A stretch of 64,000 bases of DNA from Gemmatimonadota bacterium (GCA_003169895.1 PNAE01000007.1:626967-690966), one strand, 5' to 3'. Positions 51,693 to 60,470 are shown, numbered from the stretch's first letter. Notes: generated by a model from the sequence alone, not told the origin. Made by a program: numbers and translations.

Positions 51693-51716
51693 AGGTGCGC
51701 AGCATGCTGCGCACCT
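51693..51716. repeat. Perfect 24-bp palindrome between ddl and the CBS gene
   Basis: AGGTGCGCAGCA (51693-51704) is followed at once by its exact reverse complement (51705-51716). It touches the stop codon of the cystathionine synthase gene. As RNA it would form a loopless or cruciform-like hairpin; it resembles dispersed REP-type palindromes. Confidence 0.6.
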
Positions 51717-53103
51717 ACCGGCCGATCATCAGCTGCAACACGTCATACCGCGATACGATGCCCACCAGCTTGCCATGCTCCGCCACCAAGGCCGCCGGCG
51801 TCTCCCGCGTGAGCATCGGGGCCAGACGGTCGAGTGTCAGGCTGGCGTCGACGACCGGAAATGCCGGTTCCATTATGTCCCGCACCGCACGATCGAGCAG
51901 CGTCGGTTGCTCGAGGGCAGCGGTCATGAGCGAGTTTTCGACGAGCGATCCGATGCAATTGTCCCCCTCGATCACCGGGATCTGGGAAACCCCGAAGGTG
52001 CTCATCAGGTTGAGCGCCTGGCGCACCTGAGCCGATGGGGCAACCTGCACCAACGGCGGTGCATCGCCCTGCCGCCGCTTGAGCAGGTCAGCGACGGTGG
52101 GGCGCGGCGCATCGAGCAGCTGATTTTCCTGCAACCACGCGTCGTTGAACACCTTGGAGAGATAGCGCTCGCCCGTATCGGCGAGGATGGTGACGACGCA
52201 GGCATCCGGGTCGTTGACGGCGCGGGCGAGCTCAAGCGCCACGAACAGATTCACCCCGGTGGACCCCCCTGCGAGAATGCCTTCCTCACGTGCCAGCCGG
52301 CGGGCAAGCGCCATCGCGTCCCGGTCGCTCACGGTGCGGAATTCGTCGATCACGTCCCACCACAGGGTCGTGGGTACCTTGTCACCGCCGATACCTTCGA
52401 CCTTGTAGGGAGCACCGTCGTGGCCGAGTTCATGGGTGCGGTGATAACCGGCGTAGAGGGACCCGACAGGATCGCCGGCGATCACCTTGACCGCCGGGTT
52501 CCTTTCCTTGAGAAACTTTCCGGCACCGCTGATGGTCCCGCCGGTTCCGGCGCCGGCTACGAGGTGGGTCACCTTGCCGTCGGTCTGTTCCCAGATCTCG
52601 GGTCCGGTGGTGGCATAGTGCGCTTCCGGATTGAGCTGGTTGTAGAACTGGTTGGCGAGGATCGCGCCCGGCGTGTCGTGGGCAATCTGCTTCGCCTTCA
52701 TCACGTAGTGCTCGGGATGATCCGGTGGCACGGCGGTGGGCGTGATCATGACTTCGGCACCGTAGGCCTTCAGCAGCCGGACCTTCTCCTGGCTCATCTT
52801 GTCGGGCATCGTGAAGATGCAGCGGTAGCCCTTGATGGCCGCGGCGATCGCGAGCCCAACGCCGGTATTGCCGCTGGTGCCTTCGACGATCACCCCACCG
52901 GGCTTGAGTTCGCCGGATCGTTCCGCGCCTTCGATGATGGCCAGGCCGATGCGATCCTTGACGGAACCGCCCGGATTGGCATACTCGGCCTTGCCGTAGA
53001 GCGGCGTGCGGATGCCGCGACCGAGTCGAGCAAGCCGAATGAGCGGCGTCCAGCCGATAGTCGCGAGCACCGAGTCATACGGGCGAAGATTTTGCGGCGT
53101 CAC
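51715..53103 (-). CDS. Cystathionine beta-synthase with C-terminal CBS pair
   Basis: 462 residues from GTG 53103, which overlaps the upstream stop (GTGA). The PLP fold-type II domain shows ANPGGSVKDRIGLAIIEGAE (PLP lysine), EGTSGNTGVGLAIAAAIKG and VAGAGTGGTISGAGKFLKE. The PDHPEHY-type insertion favours CBS over cysteine synthase. Two CBS regulatory domains follow at about 335-460 (APSAQVRQALNLMSTFGVSQIPVIEGDNCIGSLVE, then VVDASLTLDRLAPMLTRE). It condenses serine and homocysteine; O-acetylserine or sulfide use cannot be excluded. Confidence 0.9.
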   Translation of the reverse strand: MTPQNLRPYDSVLATIGWTPLIRLARLGRGIRTPLYGKAEYANPGGSVKDRIGLAIIEGAERSGELKPGGVIVEGTSGNTGVGLAIAAAIKGYRCIFTMPDKMSQEKVRLLKAYGAEVMITPTAVPPDHPEHYVMKAKQIAHDTPGAILANQFYNQLNPEAHYATTGPEIWEQTDGKVTHLVAGAGTGGTISGAGKFLKERNPAVKVIAGDPVGSLYAGYHRTHELGHDGAPYKVEGIGGDKVPTTLWWDVIDEFRTVSDRDAMALARRLAREEGILAGGSTGVNLFVALELARAVNDPDACVVTILADTGERYLSKVFNDAWLQENQLLDAPRPTVADLLKRRQGDAPPLVQVAPSAQVRQALNLMSTFGVSQIPVIEGDNCIGSLVENSLMTAALEQPTLLDRAVRDIMEPAFPVVDASLTLDRLAPMLTRETPAALVAEHGKLVGIVSRYDVLQLMIGR

Positions 53104-53486
53104 TTGTGGTCTCGGGCGTTCTTGAGGGAGTCCGGCAGGATGAACCGGATCGGAATCTGTATCGGCGCGGTGATCGGTACCGTACCGCGGTGGGCCGGGG
53201 CAAAGCGCAGGATCGACGCGGCTTCGAGTGCCGCGGCGTCGAATGCCGCCTGGCCGCTCGACTTCACGATCCGAGTGGAATCCCGTACCAACGAACCTGC
53301 GGAATCGATTACGAGATAGAGCATCACTTCGCCTTCGATCCGCCGGGAGTAGAGGTCCGGCGGATAGGGAATCGTAGCCTGACCGGAGATGAGTACCGCA
53401 GGGGTCAGCTCGACGCCGTGCTTTGCGCCGCGCTGACAAGCGGTGGCGACGGCGAGAACGGCGCAGAGCGGAGCGGACGAGCGCAC
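53100..53486 (-). CDS. TonB C-terminal-domain lipoprotein
   Basis: 128 residues. A lipobox (LAVATAC) is at residue 17. The rest is a single TonB C-terminal fold (PYPPDLYSRRIEGEVMLYLVIDSAGSLV, then GQAAFDAAALEAASILRFAPAHRG, then PIQIPIRFILP). Unlike true TonB it has no inner-membrane span or proline-rich rod, so it is not a classical energy transducer. It starts 16 bases after mutS. The function is unknown. Confidence 0.82.
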   Translation of the reverse strand: MRSSAPLCAVLAVATACQRGAKHGVELTPAVLISGQATIPYPPDLYSRRIEGEVMLYLVIDSAGSLVRDSTRIVKSSGQAAFDAAALEAASILRFAPAHRGTVPITAPIQIPIRFILPDSLKNARDHK

Positions 53487-53502
53487 GGGAAAAAGGTAAT
53501 CG

Positions 53503-56172
53503 TCAGTCCGGCCCGGCCGACTCCAATTCGTCGCGAATGCGCGCGAGCTCCTGCAACGCCTGGATCGGCGTCATGGTGTCGGGGTTCAGGCCGCGGAGGT
53601 GCACGGAGAGGGCAACGGCTCGCTTGTCGCTCTCGGTCAGGTCGGCGCTCCCGGGTCTTGGCCCCTCGCCGCTGCGCTCCGCGGCTCGCTCGGGGTCAAA
53701 GAGCGATGGCTGCGACGGGTCGGCCTCGGACGGCGGCGCGCCAGGGACGACACGATGGCCGGTTTCGAGGGTGCCGAGGACATCGCGAGCGCGCTGTACC
53801 ACGGCCGGCGGCAGGCCGGCGAGCTCCGCTACGTGGATGCCATAGGAGCGGTCCGTTCCACCCGGCTCCAGGCGATGCAGGAACACGATGCTGCCCGCGG
53901 TTTCACGGACGGCGACGTTGAGGTTGCGCGCGTGCGCGAGTTTTTCGGGGAGCTGCATCAGTTCGTGGTAATGGGTCGCGAACATCGTGCGGCAGCCGAC
54001 CTGGTCGTGCAAATGCTCGCTCACGGCCCATGCGATCGCGACGCCGTCGTAGGTGCTGGTGCCCCTGCCGATCTCATCAAGCAGCACCAGCGAGCTTCGG
54101 CTGGCATTGTGCAGGATCGCGCTGGTCTCGCTCATTTCCACCATGAACGTCGACTGGCCGCGCGCCAGGTTGTCGCTCGCGCCCACGCGGGTAAACAGTC
54201 GATCGACGACGCCAATGCTCGCTCGCGCGGCGGGCACGAAGCAGCCGATCTGCGCCAGCAGGACACAGAGGCCGATCTGCCGCAGGATCGTGCTCTTGCC
54301 GGCCATGTTCGGCCCGGTGACGAGCAGGAGTCGCGCGTTCTCGTCGAAGTGCACGTCATTGGGAACGAAGCGCTCGCGCGGCATCATCCGCTCGATGACC
54401 GGGTGGCGCGACGCCGTGAGCGTCAGCGCGTATCCGGTGTGGACTTCCGGCCGGACGTAGTGCTGGCTTACGGCAACGTCGGCAAACGACGCCAGCACGT
54501 CGAGGCGCGCCAGCAGGCGGGATGTCTCCTGGATGCGTGCGATCTCGCGGCCGACGCGCTCCCGCAGGGCACCGAAGAGCGCGCCCTCGCGGTCAGCGAT
54601 CTCGGCTTCCGCCCCGAGGACCCGAACCTCATGGTCCTTCAGCTCGGGCGTCACGTATCGTTCCGCGTTGCTCAACGTCTGCCGACGTTCGTAGTCCGCA
54701 GGCACCGCCGCCGTGTTACTGTGGGTCACTTCGAGGTAATAACCGAAGACCTTGTTGTAGCCGACCTTGAGCGACTGGATTCCGGTCCGCGCGCGCTCGC
54801 GCTGCTGAATTCCGGCCAGCGCCTGCTTGCCGTTGTCACGCAGGTCGCGCAACTCGTCGAGGGCCGCATCATACGCGGGGGCAATGACGTCGCCGTCGGC
54901 GAGCGCGATAGGCGGGCGCGAAACCAACGAGCGTTCGAGGTCTGCGGCCAGGTCGGCGAGCGGGTCGAAATGACTGGCGGCGTGGGCGAGAAGCGCCGCC
55001 GCCGCCGCGCCGGGAACCGACGACACCGGGCGTGCGGCGAGATCCTCGAGCGCCGCCTGAACCTGGGGCAGGCGGAGGAATGAATCGCGCAGCGCACCCA
55101 TCTCGCGCGGATTGGCGCGACCGGCCGCGGCGCGGGCGGCAAGCCGTTCGATGTCGCGCACGCCCTCCAGGGCGGCACGCAGATCGGCGCGCATGCGGGC
55201 AGCCTCGACCATCACATGCACCGCGTCGAGTCTGGCATTGATGCGCTCCGGTGTGCGCAGCGGAGAAACGATCCACTGCCGCAACAAGCGCGCGCCCATC
55301 GGCGTGATGGTGCGGTCGAGTGTTTCGAGGAGCGTGACGCCCTTGGCGCCCGCCCGCAACGGCTCCACCAGCTCGAGATTGCGCCGGGTCATCTCGTCCA
55401 GCCAGCAGAGTTCATCGCTGCGTCGCAGGTACGGGCGGCCGAGGTGCGGCAGGCCCTGGGGTTGGAGTTCGAGGATGTACCGAAGCAGGGCTCCGGCGGC
55501 ACCGATGCACGGGCCATCCTCCGGGGCCAGCCCAAGACCGTCGAGCGACGCGATCTGCAGGCGTCGGGTCAGCTCGTCGGTGGCCAGGTCGACATCGAAC
55601 TCCCATCGCTCACGACCGGTGCGCATGACGCCGTTGTCGAGCGGCACGTTGGCGTCGTCCGGCAGCACGACTTCGGCGGGCGACAGCCGGCTCAGCGCCT
55701 CGGAAAGGCCGTCGAGCGGAACGGCTTCCAGGATGAACTCGCCAGTTGAAAGGTCAATCGCGGCGAGCCCGACGGAGGCAGCCTGCGGCAGGAGTGCGAC
55801 CAGCCAGTTATTGCGCGAACCCGGCGTCCAGTCCTCGTCGAGGAACGCGCCAGGAGTTACGGTTTCGACCACGGCACGCTTGACAATGCCCTTGGCCGCG
55901 CGCGGATCCTCGATCTGCTCGCAGATGGCGACGCGAAATCCTTGCGCGATGAACTGACGCAAGTAGCCGGCGGCGGCCTTCACCGGCACGCCGGCGAGCG
56001 GCACGCCGTCGCCGCGCGACGTGAGCGTGATATTCAGCGCGCGCGCGGCGGTGTGGGCGTCCTCGTAGAACATCTCGTAGAAATCGCCCATGCGAAAGAA
56101 CAGGATGGCGTTGGTGTGGCGCGCCTTGATTTCACGATATTGAGCGAGGAGCGGAGAGACGGATTCGGACAC
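53503..56172 (-). CDS. mutS: DNA mismatch repair protein MutS
   Basis: 889 residues. The mismatch-reading motif is FFRMGDFYEMF near residue 25. The ATPase has LVTGPNMAGKSTILRQIG (Walker A), SLVLLDEIGRGTSTYDGVAIAWA (Walker B) and TMFATHYHELMQL. A short C-terminal helix-turn-helix region, TPIQALQELARIRDEL, forms the dimerisation end. All motifs of the MutS1 type are intact. It begins the leftward gene run that includes cystathionine synthase and ddl. Confidence 0.96.
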   Translation of the reverse strand: MSESVSPLLAQYREIKARHTNAILFFRMGDFYEMFYEDAHTAARALNITLTSRGDGVPLAGVPVKAAAGYLRQFIAQGFRVAICEQIEDPRAAKGIVKRAVVETVTPGAFLDEDWTPGSRNNWLVALLPQAASVGLAAIDLSTGEFILEAVPLDGLSEALSRLSPAEVVLPDDANVPLDNGVMRTGRERWEFDVDLATDELTRRLQIASLDGLGLAPEDGPCIGAAGALLRYILELQPQGLPHLGRPYLRRSDELCWLDEMTRRNLELVEPLRAGAKGVTLLETLDRTITPMGARLLRQWIVSPLRTPERINARLDAVHVMVEAARMRADLRAALEGVRDIERLAARAAAGRANPREMGALRDSFLRLPQVQAALEDLAARPVSSVPGAAAAALLAHAASHFDPLADLAADLERSLVSRPPIALADGDVIAPAYDAALDELRDLRDNGKQALAGIQQRERARTGIQSLKVGYNKVFGYYLEVTHSNTAAVPADYERRQTLSNAERYVTPELKDHEVRVLGAEAEIADREGALFGALRERVGREIARIQETSRLLARLDVLASFADVAVSQHYVRPEVHTGYALTLTASRHPVIERMMPRERFVPNDVHFDENARLLLVTGPNMAGKSTILRQIGLCVLLAQIGCFVPAARASIGVVDRLFTRVGASDNLARGQSTFMVEMSETSAILHNASRSSLVLLDEIGRGTSTYDGVAIAWAVSEHLHDQVGCRTMFATHYHELMQLPEKLAHARNLNVAVRETAGSIVFLHRLEPGGTDRSYGIHVAELAGLPPAVVQRARDVLGTLETGHRVVPGAPPSEADPSQPSLFDPERAAERSGEGPRPGSADLTESDKRAVALSVHLRGLNPDTMTPIQALQELARIRDELESAGPD

Positions 56173-56220
56173 CCGACAATACTAAGAGGTGAGAGGCGGG
56201 AGGTAAGCTGGACGGAAGTG

Positions 56221-57162
56221 TCACGGCGCCCGCGTGACGAACGGCGAACCACCGACAATGGCCTTCAGCCGGGGCAACTGCGCGACAGCCGCGGCTCGCG
56301 ACGCGAACGGACCGGCCTGGACCTTGGTGAGGCCCTTCGGCCCCGGCACGATGTACGTCTTCAAGCGGGCGGCCTGGATCTGCTGTGTCAGCCGCCGGAT
56401 GACCGCCTTGTCGCTGATCGCCGCGACCTGGATGCGCCAAGGCGACGCGACGTTGCCGGCCATCGGCTTCGTCGGCGCCGGCGGCGCACCAGGCCGCGCG
56501 GTGGTGTCGGGCGCGGGCCGAGATGGTGGTCCGGCACGCAGCGACTCGGGTACGACGGGGGCGAGCTGGACGCCGTTCCCGACGTTGCAGCGCTGCCGGG
56601 CGAACTGCAGCTGGTTCCGGAGTTCGAGATCACCGCCAACCGCGGCGATCCCGCGCGTCAGCCAATCGCACGCCAGCTGAAGCTTCCGTTGTTCGAAGGC
56701 GGCGCGGGCGCCCCACAGCGCCGCCGTGGCAATCACAGGCGAGCTCGGATGATCGGTGAACAGGCGGGTGACCCGGGTGACCACGTCATCCATCTGACCC
56801 TCGCCATAGGACAGTTCCGCCAGGCGCAACTGAGCCTTGTCAGCCCACGGCGATGAGGGGTACTCCACCACCACACGCTTGAACCAGGTGCGGGTGTCCT
56901 GGCCGGTATTCGCGACGGCGCCCGCAGTGTACAGCGCCTCGGCAAAGCTGGGGTCGGTGCTCTCGGTCTTGCTGAGGATGCGGGTGATCATCCTGCGGGC
57001 GGAATCGCCGTAGCCATCCTGCGCAAGTCGAGCGACCTCCTGGAATCTTGGCGCGGTGGGCGCGAGCGAAAGTTGGGCGGCAGCCGGTGAGGTTGCGGTC
57101 GACAACGTTGCCAGCGCGAGGGCGGCGCCGGCGAGGCAGTTGTGAAGTCGAGCGGAACTCAC
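56221..57162 (-). CDS. Exported SPOR-domain protein with TPR-like repeats
   Basis: 313 residues. A signal peptide (AGAALALATLSTATSPAAAQ) precedes two or three TPR-like hairpins (RFQEVARLAQDGYGDSARRMITRIL, YPSSPWADKAQLRLAELSYGEGQ, HPSSPVIATAALWGARAAFEQ). A proline-rich linker of about 35 residues leads to a C-terminal SPOR domain (WRIQVAAISDKAVIRRLTQQI, then LTKVQAGPFASRAAAVAQLPRLKAIVGG). SPOR domains bind denuded peptidoglycan at division sites. The start overlaps the holA stop by 4 bases. Confidence 0.85.
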   Translation of the reverse strand: MSSARLHNCLAGAALALATLSTATSPAAAQLSLAPTAPRFQEVARLAQDGYGDSARRMITRILSKTESTDPSFAEALYTAGAVANTGQDTRTWFKRVVVEYPSSPWADKAQLRLAELSYGEGQMDDVVTRVTRLFTDHPSSPVIATAALWGARAAFEQRKLQLACDWLTRGIAAVGGDLELRNQLQFARQRCNVGNGVQLAPVVPESLRAGPPSRPAPDTTARPGAPPAPTKPMAGNVASPWRIQVAAISDKAVIRRLTQQIQAARLKTYIVPGPKGLTKVQAGPFASRAAAVAQLPRLKAIVGGSPFVTRAP

Positions 57163-58217
57163 GCGGCCTGTTTCACGCGCGAGGCGCCGAGCACCAGCAC
57201 GAGATCGGTCAGGATGCCGGCTTCATCCGAAATCGTGGTGCTCTTGAGGGCGATGTCGGCGTCGAGGGCCGCCGCCGCCGCCGCCTGCAGCCGCGGCAGC
57301 GGCCAGCGACCGACAACCTGGGCCAACAACTTCGCTGCGGGATCATAGCTGCCCACACTTGGCCGCGCCGTGAACAGCAGCTCGGTCTTGATCCGGGTTG
57401 CGAGTACAGCGTCACGAATCCGGTGCCGCTCCGCGGTCGCACGAGCCCAGCGCAATGCCAGGAGAGACGTGCCAAGTGCGGTGACCAGCTTGACGCCCGA
57501 CACGCCGGGCGATTCGAGCAGCCGGGGGACGAGCATCAATGCCCGCGCCGTGTCGTCCCGGAGGACTGCGTCACGCCAGTCGTCGGCGGTCTCGCCAAAC
57601 CGGATGCCGACCAGGGCGCCGACCGTATCCGCGTCGAGGGGCCCGTCGACCTGGAGTCCGCTGAGCTTCTGCACCTCAGCCGTAAGGACTCCGAGGTCGC
57701 CACCGGTCGCCCGGATCAGATGCTCGCGTGCCGCCGGCACGACGGCGACGCCGTGAGCGGCGAGCCGATCATCCAGCCACGCTTCGAGTTGATCGCCGGT
57801 GGGCGCGACGCACTCAATGCTGCTGCAGCGCGAAGCGAGGTCGTCATCCGGGTCGTCACCGTTGCCCTGCACCATCACCAGCACGGTCTCGGTCATCGGC
57901 CGGTCGAGGTACTGCACCGCGGGCAACTTCGCCTTGCTCTTCCGCTTCCACACCTCGATGTCACGCAGGACCACCACGCGGCGTTCAGCCATCATCGGAA
58001 GCGTGGCGCAGGCCGCGGGCAGTTCGGCGGGGTCAAGTTGCTGCGCCGAGAACGTATCGAGATTGAAATCACGGGTACCAGGTTCGAGGGCGCGATCGAG
58101 AATCAGCGTGAGGGCCTCATCCTTGAGAATGCCTTCGCCGCCGTAGATGTAGTACGCCGGTGCCGGGGCGGCAGCCTTGAGCGACTGGGGGAGGCGGCTG
58201 AGCGGGAGACGCGGCAT
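57159..58217 (-). CDS. holA: DNA polymerase III delta subunit
   Basis: 352 residues. The delta family pattern runs from AYYIYGGEGILKDEALTLILDRAL through DPAELPAACATLPMMAERRVVVLRDIEVW to LEAWLDDRLAAHGVAVVPAAREHLIRATGGDLGVLTAEVQKLSGL and a C-terminal collar domain (VPRLLESPGVSGVKLVTALGTSLLALRWA). It opens the sliding clamp within the loader complex. Confidence 0.92.
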   Translation of the reverse strand: MPRLPLSRLPQSLKAAAPAPAYYIYGGEGILKDEALTLILDRALEPGTRDFNLDTFSAQQLDPAELPAACATLPMMAERRVVVLRDIEVWKRKSKAKLPAVQYLDRPMTETVLVMVQGNGDDPDDDLASRCSSIECVAPTGDQLEAWLDDRLAAHGVAVVPAAREHLIRATGGDLGVLTAEVQKLSGLQVDGPLDADTVGALVGIRFGETADDWRDAVLRDDTARALMLVPRLLESPGVSGVKLVTALGTSLLALRWARATAERHRIRDAVLATRIKTELLFTARPSVGSYDPAAKLLAQVVGRWPLPRLQAAAAAALDADIALKSTTISDEAGILTDLVLVLGASRVKQAA

Positions 58218-58237
58218 GGCTGAAAACTACAGGAAAC

Positions 58238-58333
58238 AGGTGAGACGTGAGAGGTAGGACGGGAGAGGCGAGGGGCGAGAGGGGAGAGCAAATAACACCG
58301 GCGCCCCCTTTTTACGTCTTACCTCTTACCTCC
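58238..58333. repeat. Intergenic GTGAGACGTGA-type inverted element overlapping the NUDIX C-terminus
   Basis: The left arm (58238-58260) reads GGTGAGACGTGAGAGGTAGG. The right arm (58313-58333) reads TACGTCTTACCTCTTACCTC, its approximate reverse complement. The last six codons and stop of the NUDIX gene (EVRGKT then TAA) lie in the right arm, so the end of that protein appears to be repeat-derived. The short T run CCCCCTTTTTA at 58304-58314 may add termination for a rightward transcript. Confidence 0.5.
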
Positions 58334-58857
58334 ACTTCGACATACAACAAGGCAACGAGCGTCTTGGCGTCGACGATTTCGCCGCGCCGGATCATGGCGC
58401 GCGCTTCGGACCAGCGCAGCGGGTGGACGTCGAGGACTTCGTCGGCCTCGAGGGCGGTGGTTCCGGGCGACAGGTCCGTCGCCATGAAGAGATGGATGAC
58501 CTCGTCGGTAAACCCCGGCGTCGTCCAGATCGAGGTGAGCTTGGCCATGCCGGTGCACGTGTAACCGGTCTCCTCCCGCAGCTCACGAGCGGCGGTCGCT
58601 GCGGCCGCTTCATCTCCGTCGCGGCGGCCGGCAGGGATTTCCCAGAGAAAATCCCCGGTGGCATGACGAAACTGGCGGATGAGGAGTACCCGGGGATCAG
58701 CGTCGCACGGGTCGTCGAGAAACGGCACCACTGCGGACGCACCGGGATGCCGCAACATCTCGAGTTCGCCGACGGTGCCATTGGGATAGCGGACCGTGTC
58801 GAGATCGAGCGATACGATGCGGCCGGAGTAGATGCGCTTGGTGTGCAACAGGGTCAT
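58312..58857 (-). CDS. NUDIX hydrolase, ADP-ribose pyrophosphatase type
   Basis: 181 residues. The Nudix box is intact: GRRDGDEAAAATAARELREETGY (G-x5-E-x7-REL-x-EE-x-GY). The flanking pattern (KRIYSGRIVSLDLDTVRYPNG, then VLLIRQFRHATGDFLWEIPAG, with a PG/TPGFTDEVIHLF motif) matches ADP-ribose pyrophosphatases. It hydrolyses ADP-sugars or similar nucleotides. Repeat-like tracts flank it on both sides. Confidence 0.9.
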   Translation of the reverse strand: MTLLHTKRIYSGRIVSLDLDTVRYPNGTVGELEMLRHPGASAVVPFLDDPCDADPRVLLIRQFRHATGDFLWEIPAGRRDGDEAAAATAARELREETGYTCTGMAKLTSIWTTPGFTDEVIHLFMATDLSPGTTALEADEVLDVHPLRWSEARAMIRRGEIVDAKTLVALLYVEVEVRGKT

Positions 58858-58860
58858 GAC

Positions 58861-58985
58861 GGAAAACGTAAGACGTGAAAGGTGAAACGTGAAACGGAAG
58901 GCAGAAGGCCGTCGAGTCCGGGGGTCCTTCGGCCTCGCTCAGCACGAGGGCCAGCCAACTTCACCTTCACGTTTCACGCGTTCAC
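58861..58985. repeat. Intergenic GTGAAACGTGA-type inverted element
   Basis: GTGAAACGTGAA (58882-58893) and TTCACGTTTCAC (58966-58977) form a perfect 12-bp inverted repeat around 72 bases. The left flank adds GTAAGACGTGAAAG. The loop contains GTCCTTCGGCCTCGCTCAGCA, akin to the GCTCAGGATGA stretch at 60450-60465. Confidence 0.55.
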
Positions 58986-60470
58986 CTAATACGTTTGCAC
59001 CTCGACCGGGCCGAGGTTGAGTTTCTCGATTCCGGCGCGGATCTTGGCGAGGTCGCCGACAACCACGACAGTCATCCTTGCGGGGTCGAAATAGTCATCG
59101 GCGGCCCGCTGGACCTCGGCGGTCGTGAGGAGCTCGATCTTGGCGTATTCCCGCGAAATGGCCGCGAGCGGGCGACCGAACATCACGCTACTGCTGATCG
59201 CGCCGGCGACCTGTCCGGCGGTCTCGTAGTTGTCGAGCGCGCCGAGGACGATATAGGCCTTGCCGCGCTCGAGCTCGGTCGCGGTTATGGGCTCGGTCTG
59301 GATGCGCTTGAATTCGCGAAAAAACACGGCAAGGGACGAGTCGGTGACGTTCGTCCGGACCTGGGCGCTCGCGATGAACGCGCCTGGAACCGGCGACCAT
59401 TCGAATCGGGAATTGGCGCCATAGGTATAGCCGAGTTGTTCGCGCAGGAAGTCGTTCAGCCGCGAGGAGAATGAACCGCCGAGAATGGTGTTCATCAACT
59501 CGATCGCCGGGTAATCGGGCGAGGTGCGGCTGGCGCCCGGTGCGCCGATCCAGATAACCGATTGAGCGGCGCCGGGCTTGTCCACGAGGACGACGCGCGT
59601 GGATGGGTGGGGCGGGGCAGCAATCGTCGCGATCGCAGGCTTCGTGGGCGGATGTACGGGCGCGATCCAATTACCGAAGTGCTTGGTGACCCAGGCCCGC
59701 GCTTCAGCGAGTGTGACGTCTCCGGTGACAATGAAGGTGGCCCGATGCGGATCGATGGCGCTGCTCCAGAGGCGCCGGACCGCAGCTGAATCGAACGTCG
59801 CGACGCTGGCGGAGTCGCCGACGATTTCACCATGGAATGGATGGCCCGCCGGGAACACATTGCGATAGAACACCTTCGAGGCAACCGACCCGGGGCGATC
59901 ACGGGCAGTCAGGAAACCCACCAGCCGGAGATCGCGCAGCCGCTTTACGTCGGCGGACGCGAAGTTCGGCCGCAACGCGACATCGGCCATCAACGACAGA
60001 GCGGGGTCGATTGTGCGCTTGGGCGCCCGCACGCTCACGGTGAAGTTCTCCCAGCTCGCGCCCGCACCAATGCGCGCACCGAGCAGGTCGATCTCTTCGG
60101 CGAGCTGCACCCCGGTGCGCCCGCCGGCACCCTCCATCAATGCTCCCGCTGCGAGTGACGCGAGCCCGGGAGCCACACCCTGCAGACGCGCGCCGCCGTC
60201 GATGATCAACCGGCCTTCGACGATCGGGACTTCGGCATTGCGGGAGACAAGGAGCGTGATGCCGTTCGGCAATACCGCGCGTTCGACGGCGGGAAGCACC
60301 AGAGTCGGCGCCGGTCCGAGGGTGGGAGCGGTGGTGACCTGGGCGGCGAGCGGGGAAATGCTCGCCGCGAGGAGCAGGATCGCCACGATGACGTCCGTCG
60401 ACATCAGGCGACCTGCGGCCGCGCTTCCGCTCGCCAGGCTCGGGGCAAGCTGCTCAGGATGACGGATCAT
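58986..60470 (-). CDS. M16-family peptidase, non-catalytic partner subunit
   Basis: 494 residues. The M16 fold is clear (AVERAVLPNGITLLVSRNAEVPIVEGRLIIDGGARLQG, then FSSRLNDFLREQLGYTYGANSRFEWSPVPGAF), but the zinc motif HxxEH is missing; the equivalent place reads GLASLAAGALMEGAGG. The conserved R/Y loop of the C-terminal half is kept. Such proteins form heterodimers with an active M16 subunit, here the adjacent gene. ATG 60470 overlaps the partner's stop; ATG 60404 (MSTDVIVAILLLAASISPLAAQ region) is an alternative, because the first 22 codons fall in repeat-like sequence. Confidence 0.88.
   Translation of the reverse strand: MIRHPEQLAPSLASGSAAAGRLMSTDVIVAILLLAASISPLAAQVTTAPTLGPAPTLVLPAVERAVLPNGITLLVSRNAEVPIVEGRLIIDGGARLQGVAPGLASLAAGALMEGAGGRTGVQLAEEIDLLGARIGAGASWENFTVSVRAPKRTIDPALSLMADVALRPNFASADVKRLRDLRLVGFLTARDRPGSVASKVFYRNVFPAGHPFHGEIVGDSASVATFDSAAVRRLWSSAIDPHRATFIVTGDVTLAEARAWVTKHFGNWIAPVHPPTKPAIATIAAPPHPSTRVVLVDKPGAAQSVIWIGAPGASRTSPDYPAIELMNTILGGSFSSRLNDFLREQLGYTYGANSRFEWSPVPGAFIASAQVRTNVTDSSLAVFFREFKRIQTEPITATELERGKAYIVLGALDNYETAGQVAGAISSSVMFGRPLAAISREYAKIELLTTAEVQRAADDYFDPARMTVVVVGDLAKIRAGIEKLNLGPVEVQTY

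Noticed and set aside
51775-53319. 514-codon open frame opposite cystathionine beta-synthase
   Set aside because: It is antisense to a complete PLP enzyme; no motifs were found.
53599-55083. 494-codon open frame on the plus strand opposite mutS
   Set aside because: mutS on the minus strand has every family motif over the same bases; the opposite frame has no recognisable domain and is a GC-rich codon shadow.
58861-58897. GTGAAACGTGAAAC tracts as extra parS sites
   Set aside because: They contain only half of the parS palindrome in direct orientation; parS needs both halves meeting at CACGTG.
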